NCBI GenBank assembly: GCA_001414485.1
Contig: LLEY01000037.1
Location: 124,001 to 188,000 of the forward strand
Direction of reading: 5' to 3'
DNA length: 64,000 nt
From: Calycina herbarum
Taxonomy: Eukaryota > Ascomycota > Leotiomycetes > Helotiales > Pezizellaceae
Shown here: positions 25,921 through 34,968 of the stretch, piece by piece
Layout of the letters: every line of letters begins with the position of its first letter
How positions within the stretch are numbered: position 1 is the stretch's first letter
Program-made: the position numbers and the translations under genes
Notes under the pieces: model-generated
What the model was told of the DNA's origin: nothing
Seen by the model: the letters and a program-made list of their open reading frames with translations, nothing else
The model's database searches: none

Positions 25921-25970
25921 AGTTCTCCTATTATCTATAAGTTCTGTAAATGCTGTAAAATAGCCTATAA

Positions 25971-26144
25971 GTTCTAGTATTACTATAAAGGCCTGATATG
26001 TTCTAGTATTACTAAAATAGCTCGATATATTCTAGTATTACTAAAATAGCCCGATGTATTTCAATATTATTATAAAAGCCTGTTATATTCTAGTGTTACT
26101 AAAATAGTCTAATATATTCTAGTATTACTATAAAAGCCTGTTGT
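25971..26144. repeat. 29-bp minisatellite, six units, in retrotransposon leader
   Basis: Six consecutive 29-bp units (25971-26144), each based on TTCTAGTATTACTAAAATAG followed by CTCGATAT or GCCTGTTAT. A weaker copy precedes them at about 25941-25970. It lies between LTR 3 and gag, in the 5' leader of the minus-strand element. Confidence 0.9.
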
Positions 26145-26165
26145 TTTTAAATAAATCGAATCTAA

Positions 26166-26407
26166 TATTAGAGCTTATAGTAAGTACTAATAAATTAAAC
26201 TATAGAGGCTGTCTATATATAAGAAGATTCGATTATCCTTTCTAAGCTAGAGTTCTTACTAACTTATATACTTAGTTAGCTTATTCTAGAGAGTTCTACT
26301 AAGAGTACTCTCGAAGGTTCTATTACGTCTATACGTTGCTAAGCGAGGTTACGTGAATACGTCGCTAGAGTCCTCCGAGACTTATTCTACGAGTATAACC
26401 TTTAATA
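26166..26407 (-). repeat. LTR 3 of three-LTR array (5' LTR of body 2)
   Basis: 242 bp, starts TATTAGAGC and ends CCTTTAATA (RIP-altered TG...CA ends), followed by target duplication GTAGT at 26408-26412. Confidence 0.9.
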
Positions 26408-26412
26408 GTAGT

Positions 26413-27060
26413 TCTCGGTATACTAATAATTTATATCTATAATTAGCGTAGAATAGTATAATAAGTGTTATTTCTATTACTAAACTATTATAGATAAACT
26501 ATACTAAGAGTAGTAGTTCTACCTAGTTATCTTACTAGTAGTTTATATAATAATAAAGATATATTTTAACTACTTAATTTATCTATTCGTTTCTTCTATT
26601 TATTTAAGAGTAAAAAGCTATAGAGAGCTTCCTTTTTATATCTAATCGTTTTATAAAAGCGACTTAAAATTTTAAGATAAAGAGTTTATCTCTATCTAAG
26701 AGTATTTCTTCTAGTAGTCTATGTTTTAAGACTACTACTCTAAGAAATGTAAATACTAATTCCTTAGCTATACTTAACTCTATATATACTATTAGAATTA
26801 TATACTTCGTAAGTTGTTCTATAATAACTAGGATTATATTATACTTAACTCTTATTATTAGATCTTTAGATTTTAGTAATTTAATAATAAAATCTATAGA
26901 TATCGATTTCTAAGGTATTTATAGTATTAGAGTAGTATTTATCTATTTATAAGAAGTATAGTAAGAAGCCTTATTCCTAGTATAGGTATTATATTCTACT
27001 ATTACTTTCTTAACTATCGTAGATAACTAATTAATATAATAGTATTACCTACTTATTTTA
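26413..27060 (-). pseudogene. Minus-strand Gypsy integrase remnant, copy B right part
   Basis: Resumes copy B after the array and is homologous to 14278-14905 (shared TAGTAGTTTATATAATAA, AAATTTTAAGATAAAGAG and TTCCTTAGCTATACTTAAC). Similarity fades at about 27025-27060, where the element ends or is truncated at the edge of the repeat block. Confidence 0.75.
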
Positions 27061-28333
27061 TATTTTAATATATATATTAAGTTTTTCGCTCTCTCTTCTC
27101 TAGTGTCTCTACTTTTTAATAAACGATTATTTTAAATAAAAGATAATTAACTAGTTCTACTCTAATTATAAAGAGCTTACTTACTTGATTTTATTATCTC
27201 CTTCTTTTCTGGTTTTTATTAGAAACATTCAAACACTATATAAGAGATATACTTCTCCTCTCCTAAGTAATATAAATATAGTACAAGCCCTCTGTTTTAA
27301 CAAAGATCAATTAGACAGCTTATTAATTTCGGACGTGAGGATTATTTTCCAAGTCACCGAATTCATGAAATACCTTGCCCTTCGACTTTCTGAAATAACT
27401 CCTTACAAGTGGCTATAATATTTCGAATAGTTAGCTTTTGATAGCTATACTGAATAATAAAGCCAGAAGCCCGTAAAAATAAGTTCTTCCCCAGGGCAGA
27501 AATGAATACCGGAGAAAAACTGATTGTTAATCGATTGACGAGCAACCCAATATCCGGCCAAAAAACTAGTGACGGAGGGTTCATTAGCAAGAGAAATGAC
27601 CTTAGAAGAAGTTGTCACTTTATAGACTTCCATCAGAATTGGCATGTCAAAGCGCAGAAGCCGCAGAAAAGTATAGCCGCCACCGGATTTCAGCTCCCAT
27701 GCCCTCCAGGTACGTCGGGTACGTCGACCTTGTTACCGACCCAAGATCTCTCAACCACGGCTCTATTGGAAGTTTTGCCTCTTCCATGTTCCCTCTTCCA
27801 CCTTCGCCGACCCCTCTAATCTTCGAATACCCACCGAATCCCACCAGATCTCACTCACGACCCACCACTAGTCAGTCAGTCACGATAAAGCGTCTTGCAA
27901 CTTCCATTCACGCCCTGCCCTGGCTGGCATTGAATTGTCCGTACACACCCCAACGCATGCGACTCGTCCGTGAGCTATGAGGATGCAAAGGTGTCGAGAT
28001 TTGAGACTGGCATCGGGAAACACTGCGGCGCATTGGTATCAGTACATGGTGTAGGAGGGCAGAAGAGCATCGAATCGTTTGGGAGACATTTGGAAACCAT
28101 CGTCCACCATTGTATTGGCTCTGCTGATGACAGTCGAAGGGCACGCAGCTCGATTTTGCCAGAATTATAATATTGCGGCCACAAACCACCTCATTTCAGA
28201 TGCTCCTGGACGAAATCGATCAACGAGTCAACCCCCACCCGAAAAGAGTGCACCCAGCTGCCGTCGCGGCGCGCTGTGAAGTGACAGGAACCAAACCCGA
28301 TCAAGTCTCTGCGCAAGGAATGAGGGCACATCG
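27061..28333. other. Transition from RIP block to gene-rich DNA; 5' region of the RasGAP gene
   Basis: Composition changes from RIP-like to balanced between about 27.2 and 27.5 kb. From 27.6 kb the sequence is pyrimidine-rich with short overlapping frames on both strands and none I would call a gene. It most likely holds the promoter and 5' untranslated region of the gene starting at 28334. A short upstream exon cannot be excluded. Confidence 0.6.
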
Positions 28334-31300
28334 ATGAAAAAGCGTCGCATGAGCATTCTGCCAGCAGGGATGGATAGCAGACCTTATAATGGGACCTATG
28401 GAAAAGATGGTGTCGGTGGTGGTGCCTTGCAGAACTGGCAGCGAAATGCGACCGAAACACTGGCCCGGAACCTGGAGACAAGTGCACAGCGATCAAGTTC
28501 CAAGATCAACAGGATGGTGACGCCTGATCCCGTGGAACACGAATTTTCCTTTGCGGGTTCGTCCCGGTCTGGGGAGCATTCACCAACACAAACATCACCA
28601 CGCTCAATACCCGGCGGGGAGAAGCCTCGGGATCGCAGGCTCTTTCAGGATTCATATTCCACAGAGTCACTGGAGCAGCGCACTCCCAATCCACCAAACC
28701 CAGGACCGCCAGTCAGCTTTCACTCAAGACCACGCACTCGAACGACCAGTGGGGCGGAAGAACACAAGCGGAACAGGTCGACTTCGACCAATGTCTCCAA
28801 AAGCAGGCACCGCATCGGCTCGGTGCACTCAACGAACTCTTCGTCGTTCCACGGCGTGGATCCTCGTCCCCCTCCAGAACCCCCAACTCTGGGGTTCTCG
28901 TCTATTAGCAGCCGGTCCACTCCTCTCCAGAAGTCAAACTCGGTCAAAAGTGTCAAGAGTGGTCGACGTCTTGTCAAACGAACTTCACGCCCTACTTCGC
29001 CGCTTTCTGCAATGAGCGATGCCCCATCGGTGGACTCTCTTCCCTTCCCAATCGCCACGGGCGATGCTAATAAAATTTTAATGTTAATGAAGACTTTGTG
29101 TGGCCGTATGAGAGGAGAGGTCGAGTACCAAATATATGAATCGGGGCCTTGGTATCCAGGAATTTGCTACATAGATGATACTAAAGGAACTTTGATGTAT
29201 GAAGGAGAGGACAATGGACCTTTCCATCTTACCGTCATTCCAGATCTCCGAGGATGTCGTATTCGTCCAATTGTGTCAGCGGATCGAAAATTGAGGTGTC
29301 TCGAGATATCAAACAGATCACAGGGTCTGGAGCTCCACTTGATGCCATCGGTGAAAGCAGAATACGACTTGTGGCTAGCCGCGCTTCTCTGTTGGCAGCA
29401 GGTCCGAACCGGAACACTTCCTGCGGCTCCCACAAGACCTGCGCCATCAACGGACCGTATGTCGGATGCCTCAAAGAGAAGCTCAATTCACAACTATCCT
29501 CTTTCACCAGTGTCAGGGGGTCAAGGAAGGGAAGGAAACATCATCAAAGTTGCCAAGTGCCTTCTTTGGGATAAGGGTTCACCTTCGTCCCCAAGAGCCA
29601 TTGTAAGACGGCCATCAACACGGGACCTCAAGTCGCAAACCCAAGTTTGGAGGAGAATATCCTGCATACTACAAGACAATGGAGAATTCAAGCTTTTGAC
29701 AGAAAGTGATTCAACTCTCTTATCGGTCATACAACTTTCGCAATTATCACGTTGTGCAATACAGCGATTGGATAAATCGGTTCTGGATCAGGATTATTGC
29801 ATTGCCATATACCCCCGATACACCTCCTCCTCTAATCAACTATCCATATTCCGCCCCGTTTATATCGCTCTGGACTCGCGACTCTTGTATGAAGTGTGGT
29901 TCTGTCTATTGATTGCATTTTCCATTCCGGAAATATATGGACCTGAGCCGTCGAAGGACACTACCAATCTCAATGCATCAACTTCGTCGGATATTCACTC
30001 TACGGAAGATATGTTTCGAATTGAAAAGTCTTTGAAACTGCGAATAGTTGAAGCCAAGATACGGAGAAATATGCCTAGAGCGGACATGATTCAGACTGGA
30101 AAGCATTCTACGAAAGAGCAACTTGATCCATCCGTGGGAGAGTATTTTGCAGAGGTGCTTCTGGATGGGGAAGTTCGAGCACGAACGCTGACTAGAACCG
30201 ACACGCGAAATCCCTTTTGGCGTGAAGACTATGAGTTCCAAGATCTTCCTGCGACCTCACCACGACTGACTATTGTCTTGAAGAGAGTAGATGGCACAAT
30301 GCAGCAGCAGCGCGGGTTATTGTCTAGCAGTATCCATGGCCCCAACCAAGCAGATGAGATACTTTGTGGAACGGTTGAAATCCCAGCGGAACAACTTACA
30401 CGAGGGAAGGACAACGAAGCATGGTGGCCGGTGCTAGATGGCATACAAGAACCTATTGGTGAAGTATTTCTGAAAATCCGCTACGACGAACTGGTTGTCC
30501 TGCTCGCCAAGGACTATGAGCCAATATCTACACTCTTGCATAGTTTCGGCACTGGTTTGACCGACCAGATTGCTCAGGCTATTGCTTCAAATTTACGAGG
30601 CTTGTCAGAAATATTGATGAATATTTTTCAGGTTTCTGGGCACGCGGGAGATTGGCTCATGGCACTTGTTGAGGACGAAATAGATGGCATTGGTAAAGAA
30701 ACACCTGTTCGACGACTTCGATGGAGCAAACGAATGGGATCCAACGAGTCGTTCCATTCTGTCAGTGACCGGGAGCAGACTGTCAGAGATATTGGAAAGT
30801 CATTGCAAGGGGAAGCGAATCTTCTATTCCGAGGCAACTCACTTTTTACTCAGGCGATGGACTTCCACATGAGGCGACTTGGAAAGGAGTATTTGGAAGA
30901 AGTTTTAGCCGAGAAGGTTCTGCACATCAACAACCTTAACCCTGATTGTGAGGTTGACCCCTCTCGCCTTGGAAACAGTGATGATGCGGCCAAGAACTGG
31001 TCTTTGTTGATTTCGTTGACTACGGACATCTGGAATAATATTGCTTCGTCGGCGTCTCGTTGCCCACCGGAACTTCGCCAAGCTTTGAAATATACCCGAG
31101 CCGTGGCGGAGGATCGGTACGGGGACTTCTTTCGAACAGTGGCATACACAAGTGTCTCCGGCTTCCTCTTTTTACGATTTCTCTGCCCCGCGTTGTTGAA
31201 TCCGAAACTTTTTGGGCTCTTGCGAGACCATCCGCAACCAAAAGCACAGCGTACATTGACGTTGATTGCGAAGAGTTTACAAGCACTCGCTAATTTGAGC

Positions 31301-32242
31301 ACGTTTGGTCAAAAAGAAGCATGGATGGAACCTATGAATCGGTTCTTGGCTGGTCATCGCCAAGCAGTGAAGGCTTTTATTGATGAAGTATGTTCTATTT
31401 CCGGGGATCGCAACAATTTCGCCCTACCAGCCTCATATTCAACTCCTATCACAATCCTAGCTCGACTCCCACCAACCTCACGAGAAGGATTTCCATCGCT
31501 TCCGTATCTCATCGACCATGCTCGCAACTTCGCCGCTCTGGTCAAGCTCTGGCTAGACTCGACCTCTCCCCACATGCTCCCCAGCTCATTCAATGGCGAT
31601 CTCTCCGAATTTCACAGGCTATGTCTCAACCTGCAAAGACGAGCCAACGAATGTCTTTCAAGAGCAGAGAATACCGCCAGTCCCGATCCAACAGGATCTC
31701 AATGGGACGAACTAGGTGATAAGCTAGAAGAAGCAGGACTTGATGACGACGAAGTAGGACTCACCCGCTACCCCCATTCCGAAACAGGCCAAGAGCTCGA
31801 ATCGGACCAAGAACCCCTCCAAAGTCCCCCCTGGTCTGAGTTCACCACAACCGTTACAGGCGGTCGACCACCGGGCTCCGCAGGAAGTGAACCAACAGGC
31901 AAAGAGAAAGATCGAGATCGTCAGCGACAAAGCTTCTGGGAATCTACATTTGGAAGGGATCGTGATAGAGAAAGTAAGAATCATAAGTCTTATGATCCTA
32001 CTACTGATACTGCATATGCTTCGCCGCCTAGCAGGGGACAAAGTAGAAATGGAAATGGGAATGGGAGTGGAAAACCGACGAGGAGTTTCTTGAGTGGATT
32101 GAGGAGGAAGGGGACGAAGGAGGGTAAGGATATTGAAAAGGAGAATAGTAAGACGCAGAGGAGTACTAGTTTGGCGGAGGGAATGGATGGTGCTGCTACT
32201 GGTACACCGGGGTCTTCTTGGGCGGCAGGAGGAATGATTTAA
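28334..32242 (+). CDS. Bud2/Cla2-type RasGAP, 1302 aa
   Basis: A single-exon frame. The N-terminus (1-250) is Ser/Pro/Arg-rich and low in complexity. A PH-like domain lies at about 255-355 (EVEYQIYESGPWYPGICYID, ending WLAALLCWQQVR). A C2 domain lies at about 565-735 (LKLRIVEAKI, NPFWREDYEF). The RasGAP domain lies at about 800-1100, with arginine finger R833 in LFRGNS and the helix motif FLRFLCPALLNP at 946-957. The C-terminal 200 residues are charged and disordered. PH-C2-RasGAP order and length fit Bud2/Cla2 proteins, which stimulate GTP hydrolysis on Rsr1/Bud1-type GTPases at the cortex and so control polarity; in filamentous fungi this is inferred to be hyphal growth site selection. The first ATG of the frame is taken. 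A second Met lies at codon 10. Family assignment is strong; the exact Ras target is not shown. Confidence 0.9.
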   Translation: MKKRRMSILPAGMDSRPYNGTYGKDGVGGGALQNWQRNATETLARNLETSAQRSSSKINRMVTPDPVEHEFSFAGSSRSGEHSPTQTSPRSIPGGEKPRDRRLFQDSYSTESLEQRTPNPPNPGPPVSFHSRPRTRTTSGAEEHKRNRSTSTNVSKSRHRIGSVHSTNSSSFHGVDPRPPPEPPTLGFSSISSRSTPLQKSNSVKSVKSGRRLVKRTSRPTSPLSAMSDAPSVDSLPFPIATGDANKILMLMKTLCGRMRGEVEYQIYESGPWYPGICYIDDTKGTLMYEGEDNGPFHLTVIPDLRGCRIRPIVSADRKLRCLEISNRSQGLELHLMPSVKAEYDLWLAALLCWQQVRTGTLPAAPTRPAPSTDRMSDASKRSSIHNYPLSPVSGGQGREGNIIKVAKCLLWDKGSPSSPRAIVRRPSTRDLKSQTQVWRRISCILQDNGEFKLLTESDSTLLSVIQLSQLSRCAIQRLDKSVLDQDYCIAIYPRYTSSSNQLSIFRPVYIALDSRLLYEVWFCLLIAFSIPEIYGPEPSKDTTNLNASTSSDIHSTEDMFRIEKSLKLRIVEAKIRRNMPRADMIQTGKHSTKEQLDPSVGEYFAEVLLDGEVRARTLTRTDTRNPFWREDYEFQDLPATSPRLTIVLKRVDGTMQQQRGLLSSSIHGPNQADEILCGTVEIPAEQLTRGKDNEAWWPVLDGIQEPIGEVFLKIRYDELVVLLAKDYEPISTLLHSFGTGLTDQIAQAIASNLRGLSEILMNIFQVSGHAGDWLMALVEDEIDGIGKETPVRRLRWSKRMGSNESFHSVSDREQTVRDIGKSLQGEANLLFRGNSLFTQAMDFHMRRLGKEYLEEVLAEKVLHINNLNPDCEVDPSRLGNSDDAAKNWSLLISLTTDIWNNIASSASRCPPELRQALKYTRAVAEDRYGDFFRTVAYTSVSGFLFLRFLCPALLNPKLFGLLRDHPQPKAQRTLTLIAKSLQALANLSTFGQKEAWMEPMNRFLAGHRQAVKAFIDEVCSISGDRNNFALPASYSTPITILARLPPTSREGFPSLPYLIDHARNFAALVKLWLDSTSPHMLPSSFNGDLSEFHRLCLNLQRRANECLSRAENTASPDPTGSQWDELGDKLEEAGLDDDEVGLTRYPHSETGQELESDQEPLQSPPWSEFTTTVTGGRPPGSAGSEPTGKEKDRDRQRQSFWESTFGRDRDRESKNHKSYDPTTDTAYASPPSRGQSRNGNGNGSGKPTRSFLSGLRRKGTKEGKDIEKENSKTQRSTSLAEGMDGAATGTPGSSWAAGGMI

Positions 32243-32904
32243 GTTTTCCACGTTTGGGGATTGGGTTGGGTGTTGAGGTTGGCGTGTTTGTTGCATAGAT
32301 AGCGAAGAGTGGAGGAGATACAATTGGGGGTGGTGAGCGATTGATTTTTTTTCTTCAAAAGGGAGGGGGGATTACACCCCCCTTATCGGGTGGTTTTCCT
32401 TTGGAAATATGGTTGGGAAACAATTAGGAAAGTGTGCATGAGTTCTTTTTTCTCTTCATATTTTGATTCTCAAGACCTTTCTTTTTTGATTTGCACCAAA
32501 TACCACTTTTTACAGTTTTGAGGCGAAGGGCTCACTCAGGTGGAGGATTCAGGGCATACATATATAGAAACAAATCAAGAAGCATACTTAAAAAGTAGTC
32601 TTTGAAAACTGGTGCAAAAATTAACCACTTGAGCCCAAATTCTCTCTACGGTTAGACCCATCATCACTTCTCACCGATTTATAGGGGGAAAGAGGTGGTG
32701 GCCCTCGTATTTAAAGGGACCAATCGGAATAAATATTAATCCGAAATACCCCACCCCCACCAAGCTTCGCGAAGTTTCTAGAGTACAAGGCTGAGCTTCG
32801 TCTCCCAACCACCTGCACCTGCACAACCTGACCTGGCACCACTCCACCCAATTCACCCAGCCCCCTTTACGAAACCCATAAATACCGATCCCCCAACCTT
32901 CAAA
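32243..32904. other. 3' flank of RasGAP and promoter of CYP40
   Basis: No gene seen. The second half carries a CCAAT sequence (about 32718-32722), a heat-shock element (32766-32783) and a pyrimidine-rich leader ending at the CYP40 start. Confidence 0.7.
32766..32783. promoter_or_regulatory. Heat-shock element upstream of CYP40
   Basis: TTCGCGAAGTTTCTAGAG gives three perfect alternating pentamer cores (TTC, GAA, TTC) at exact 5-bp spacing plus a weaker fourth (GAG). It lies about 120 bp before the ATG of an Hsp90 co-chaperone gene, where Hsf1 control is expected from the yeast CPR6 case. Binding is inferred. Confidence 0.7.
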
Positions 32905-34133
32905 ATGCCGCTAAACGCAACTCAAAAGTCGCAAATTTTGGCGAAAATGGCAAAACAAGGTCGCACCAAAGTATTTTTCGATATCACCATTGGCAAGAAG
33001 GTCGAGGGTCGTGTCACCTTTGAGCTCTACAACGATGTCGTGCCAAAGACTGCAGAAAACTTTCGTGCTCTCTGCACGGGAGAGAAGGGGGTCGGAAAGG
33101 CTGGAGTACCTTTGCATTTTAAGGGATCCGGCTTTCATAGGGTGATTAAGCAGTTTATGATCCAGGGTGGTGATTTTACTATGGGCAATGGCACTGGAGG
33201 GGAGTCGATTTATGGTGCTAAGTTTGAGGATGAGAATTTCAAGATTAAGCATGAGAAGCCTTTCTTGTTGTCTATGGCTAATGCTGGACCTGGTATGTTG
33301 CACCCCTCCTCCCTTTCCCTCCTCACTGTTGCAAGGCTTGGAAGGATGTAGACTAATAGCATATAGGAACCAATGGATCTCAATTCTTCGTTACCACAGT
33401 CCCCACCCCCCACCTCGACGGAAAACACGTCGTCTTCGGCGAAGTCCTCTCAGGCAAATCCATCATCCGAAAGATCGAGAACCAACCAACACAAGCAGGC
33501 GACAAGCCCAACAAAGATGTCATCATCACCGACTGCGGCGAGTTAACTGGTGAGGAGGCTGAGCACGCAGAATCCAGAGGTCCAGATATCACAGGAGATG
33601 AATACGAGGATTTCCCCGAGGATCTTAACAAGCCTTTGACCCCCAAGGAAATCGTCGAGATCGCGACAAATTTGAAGATATATGGAAACAAGGCATTCCT
33701 CGAACTGAAGAACCTACAACTTGGATTGGAGAAATATCAAAAGGGATTGCGATACCTGAATGAGGATATGGGAGAGGAGAAGCCAGGTCTACAAGTTAAA
33801 CTTGCTTTGGAGAACTTGCGTTACGTCCTCAACTCCAATTCTGCTCTTCTCTGCAACAAGCTCCAGGATTTCTCGGAGGGAAAACGATTCGCGACTGCTG
33901 CTCTTGAAGCCTCGGATGATCTCAGTGGTCCTGAGGAGTGCAAGGTTCTCTTCCGTCGTGCGATTGCGGAGCTGGGATTGAAGGAGGAAGAGCAAGCTTT
34001 GGAGGATTTGGAGCGTGCGAATGATCTTAGTCCTGGTGATGCGGCTGTTGTTGGGCAACTCAATGCCGTTAAGAAGGGAATTGCGGAGCGAGAGAAGAAG
34101 GAGAAGGCTGCTTATAGCAAGTTCTTCAAGTGA
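32905..34133 (+). CDS. CYP40-type peptidyl-prolyl isomerase, Hsp90 co-chaperone, 384 aa
   Basis: Two exons (32905-33292, 33367-34133) around a 74-bp intron, joined as [10 protein letters not shown]. The cyclophilin domain spans about 20-190. It has catalytic R79 (CypA R55) in [15 protein letters not shown], with F84, M85 and Q87, F137 (CypA F113) and H150 (CypA H126). CypA W121 is replaced by H145, as in CYP40 proteins generally, which lowers cyclosporin affinity. An acidic linker follows (about 190-215), then three TPR repeats (about 220-370), the part that holds the Hsp90 MEEVD tail. The role is prolyl isomerisation and Hsp90 client maturation in the cytosol. The orthologue is yeast Cpr6/Cpr7 (cyclophilin D of fungal databases). 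Met15 (32947) is a plausible alternative start, since most relatives begin close to RTKVFFDI. A heat-shock element lies upstream. Confidence 0.95.
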
Positions 34134-34374
34134 GAGATTGTGGGAGGACCATCTGATGGGTTTTACGACTTTACGATAATGCGATTTGAGCGATGAGTGG
34201 AAAAAAAAAATTAGATGACTTGGCGGTTGCAGTTGCATAAAAATCAATGGGGTTGGTTGGTTCATTGATTTTCAGATATCATAATGAAGGGAAACTGAAA
34301 AAATGAAATGCAGATGAAGTTAAATCTTATGAGAGTTTGTCATTTTTGAAGCCCGTGTTTAATTTACTTTACAT

Positions 34375-34468
34375 CTACAACGAGCTACTACACTTTGCAT
34401 CGGGGTGTGTGCTTACCTAGTTTCGTGGTTTAGGTGGGCACATACGCCAATGCCGTAGCTCGTTGTAG
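34375..34468. repeat. Long imperfect foldback with perfect 14-bp ends
   Basis: The outer arms CTACAACGAGCTAC (34375-34388) and GTAGCTCGTTGTAG (34455-34468) are perfect reverse complements. Inside, GTGTGTGCTTACCTA pairs with TAGGTGGGCACATAC allowing G-U pairs and one weak spot, leaving a short loop. The whole 94 bases could fold into one rod. It may be a small foldback element or a structured RNA or terminator region downstream of CYP40. Confidence 0.75.
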
Positions 34469-34770
34469 GAGTTAAGCACGTATTTTCTGCACTCTCCTTC
34501 ATACCCCTTCCGTGCTTACATTGTTTTGTTTCAAATATTTAAAGGGGGAGTGCGTAAGTGGAATGAAGCCACAAACACTCTCTCACTAGCTTGGTACTTT
34601 TCAAGTGCACCAACCGCACCGAGGACGCAAAATTAGAGATATCTCGAAATTGATGCAGCAACTTCGAAATGTTTCATACTTGCGAATTTGTGGCTCGACG
34701 AGAAGATATTTATGCAATGGATGAAGTTTTCATTATTATGTCCAATTAGTTGTGAGAAGCTCTTGCAAAT

Positions 34771-34968
34771 CGTAGGTAACCTACAAATAGCCAGGGGAAA
34801 AAATACATCATATTTCTAGATAACCTAGGAATAGGGTCGCATAGATCTTATTAAAATTGCTATTTCCGGGTAACCCAGGAATAGCAGCATCATGGAGGTT
34901 CAGCTATTGGTAGGTGACCTGCAAATAGCCGGGGAAAGAACTACTATTCACGGATAACCCAGGAATAG
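34771..34968. repeat. Cluster of 25-bp palindromic repeat units
   Basis: Three full units begin CTATT and end AATAG (34860-34884, 34904-34928, 34944-34968) with a palindromic centre (GGGTAACCC or AGGTGACCT type). Two partial units lie at 34771-34790 and 34814-34834. The flanking AATAGCC(A/G)GGGGAAA is also shared (34786-34800 and 34924-34937). Confidence 0.8.

Larger units (their letters stand above)
16898..26407 (-). mobile_element. Three-LTR tandem Ty3/Gypsy chromovirus array
   Basis: Three 242-bp LTRs (16898-17139, 20912-21153, 26166-26407) alternate with two internal regions (17140-20911 and 21154-26165) in the order LTR-body-LTR-body-LTR. One target duplication, GTAGT, flanks the whole (16893-16897 and 26408-26412). 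Both bodies encode pol on the minus strand. A purine-rich tract next to the left LTR of each body, on the minus strand, and a leader next to the right LTR fix the orientation. The left body lacks gag and leader. RIP damage differs between parts, the middle LTR being least altered. Confidence 0.92.
1..27100. repeat. RIP-degraded AT-rich transposon block
   Basis: The whole stretch is strongly AT-rich. TG and CA dinucleotides are almost missing over long runs, while TA is everywhere, which is what RIP (C to T, preferentially in CpA, on both strands) leaves behind. No open frame above about 75 codons survives, although several transposon proteins can still be read through TAG and TAA stops. Depletion is partly relaxed between about 20.9 and 25.9 kb, where one retrotransposon copy keeps many TG and CA pairs. 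Individual elements are listed separately. Confidence 0.95.

Noticed and set aside
25971..26144. CRISPR-like array
   Set aside because: Units are head-to-tail 29-bp repeats without unique spacers, inside a retrotransposon leader in a fungal genome.
1..27100. AT-rich block as a centromere, mitochondrial insert or subtelomere
   Set aside because: Identifiable retrotransposon and transposase remnants with RIP signature explain it; no telomere repeats and no mitochondrial genes seen.
27502..28190. Several 70-120 codon frames upstream of the RasGAP
   Set aside because: Frames on both strands overlap one another, none has a motif or good start context; better read as promoter and leader.
31724..32323. 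199-codon minus-strand frame under the RasGAP end
   Set aside because: Shadow of the plus-strand low-complexity tail (Ser/Thr/Pro/Ile-rich mirror of the coding strand).
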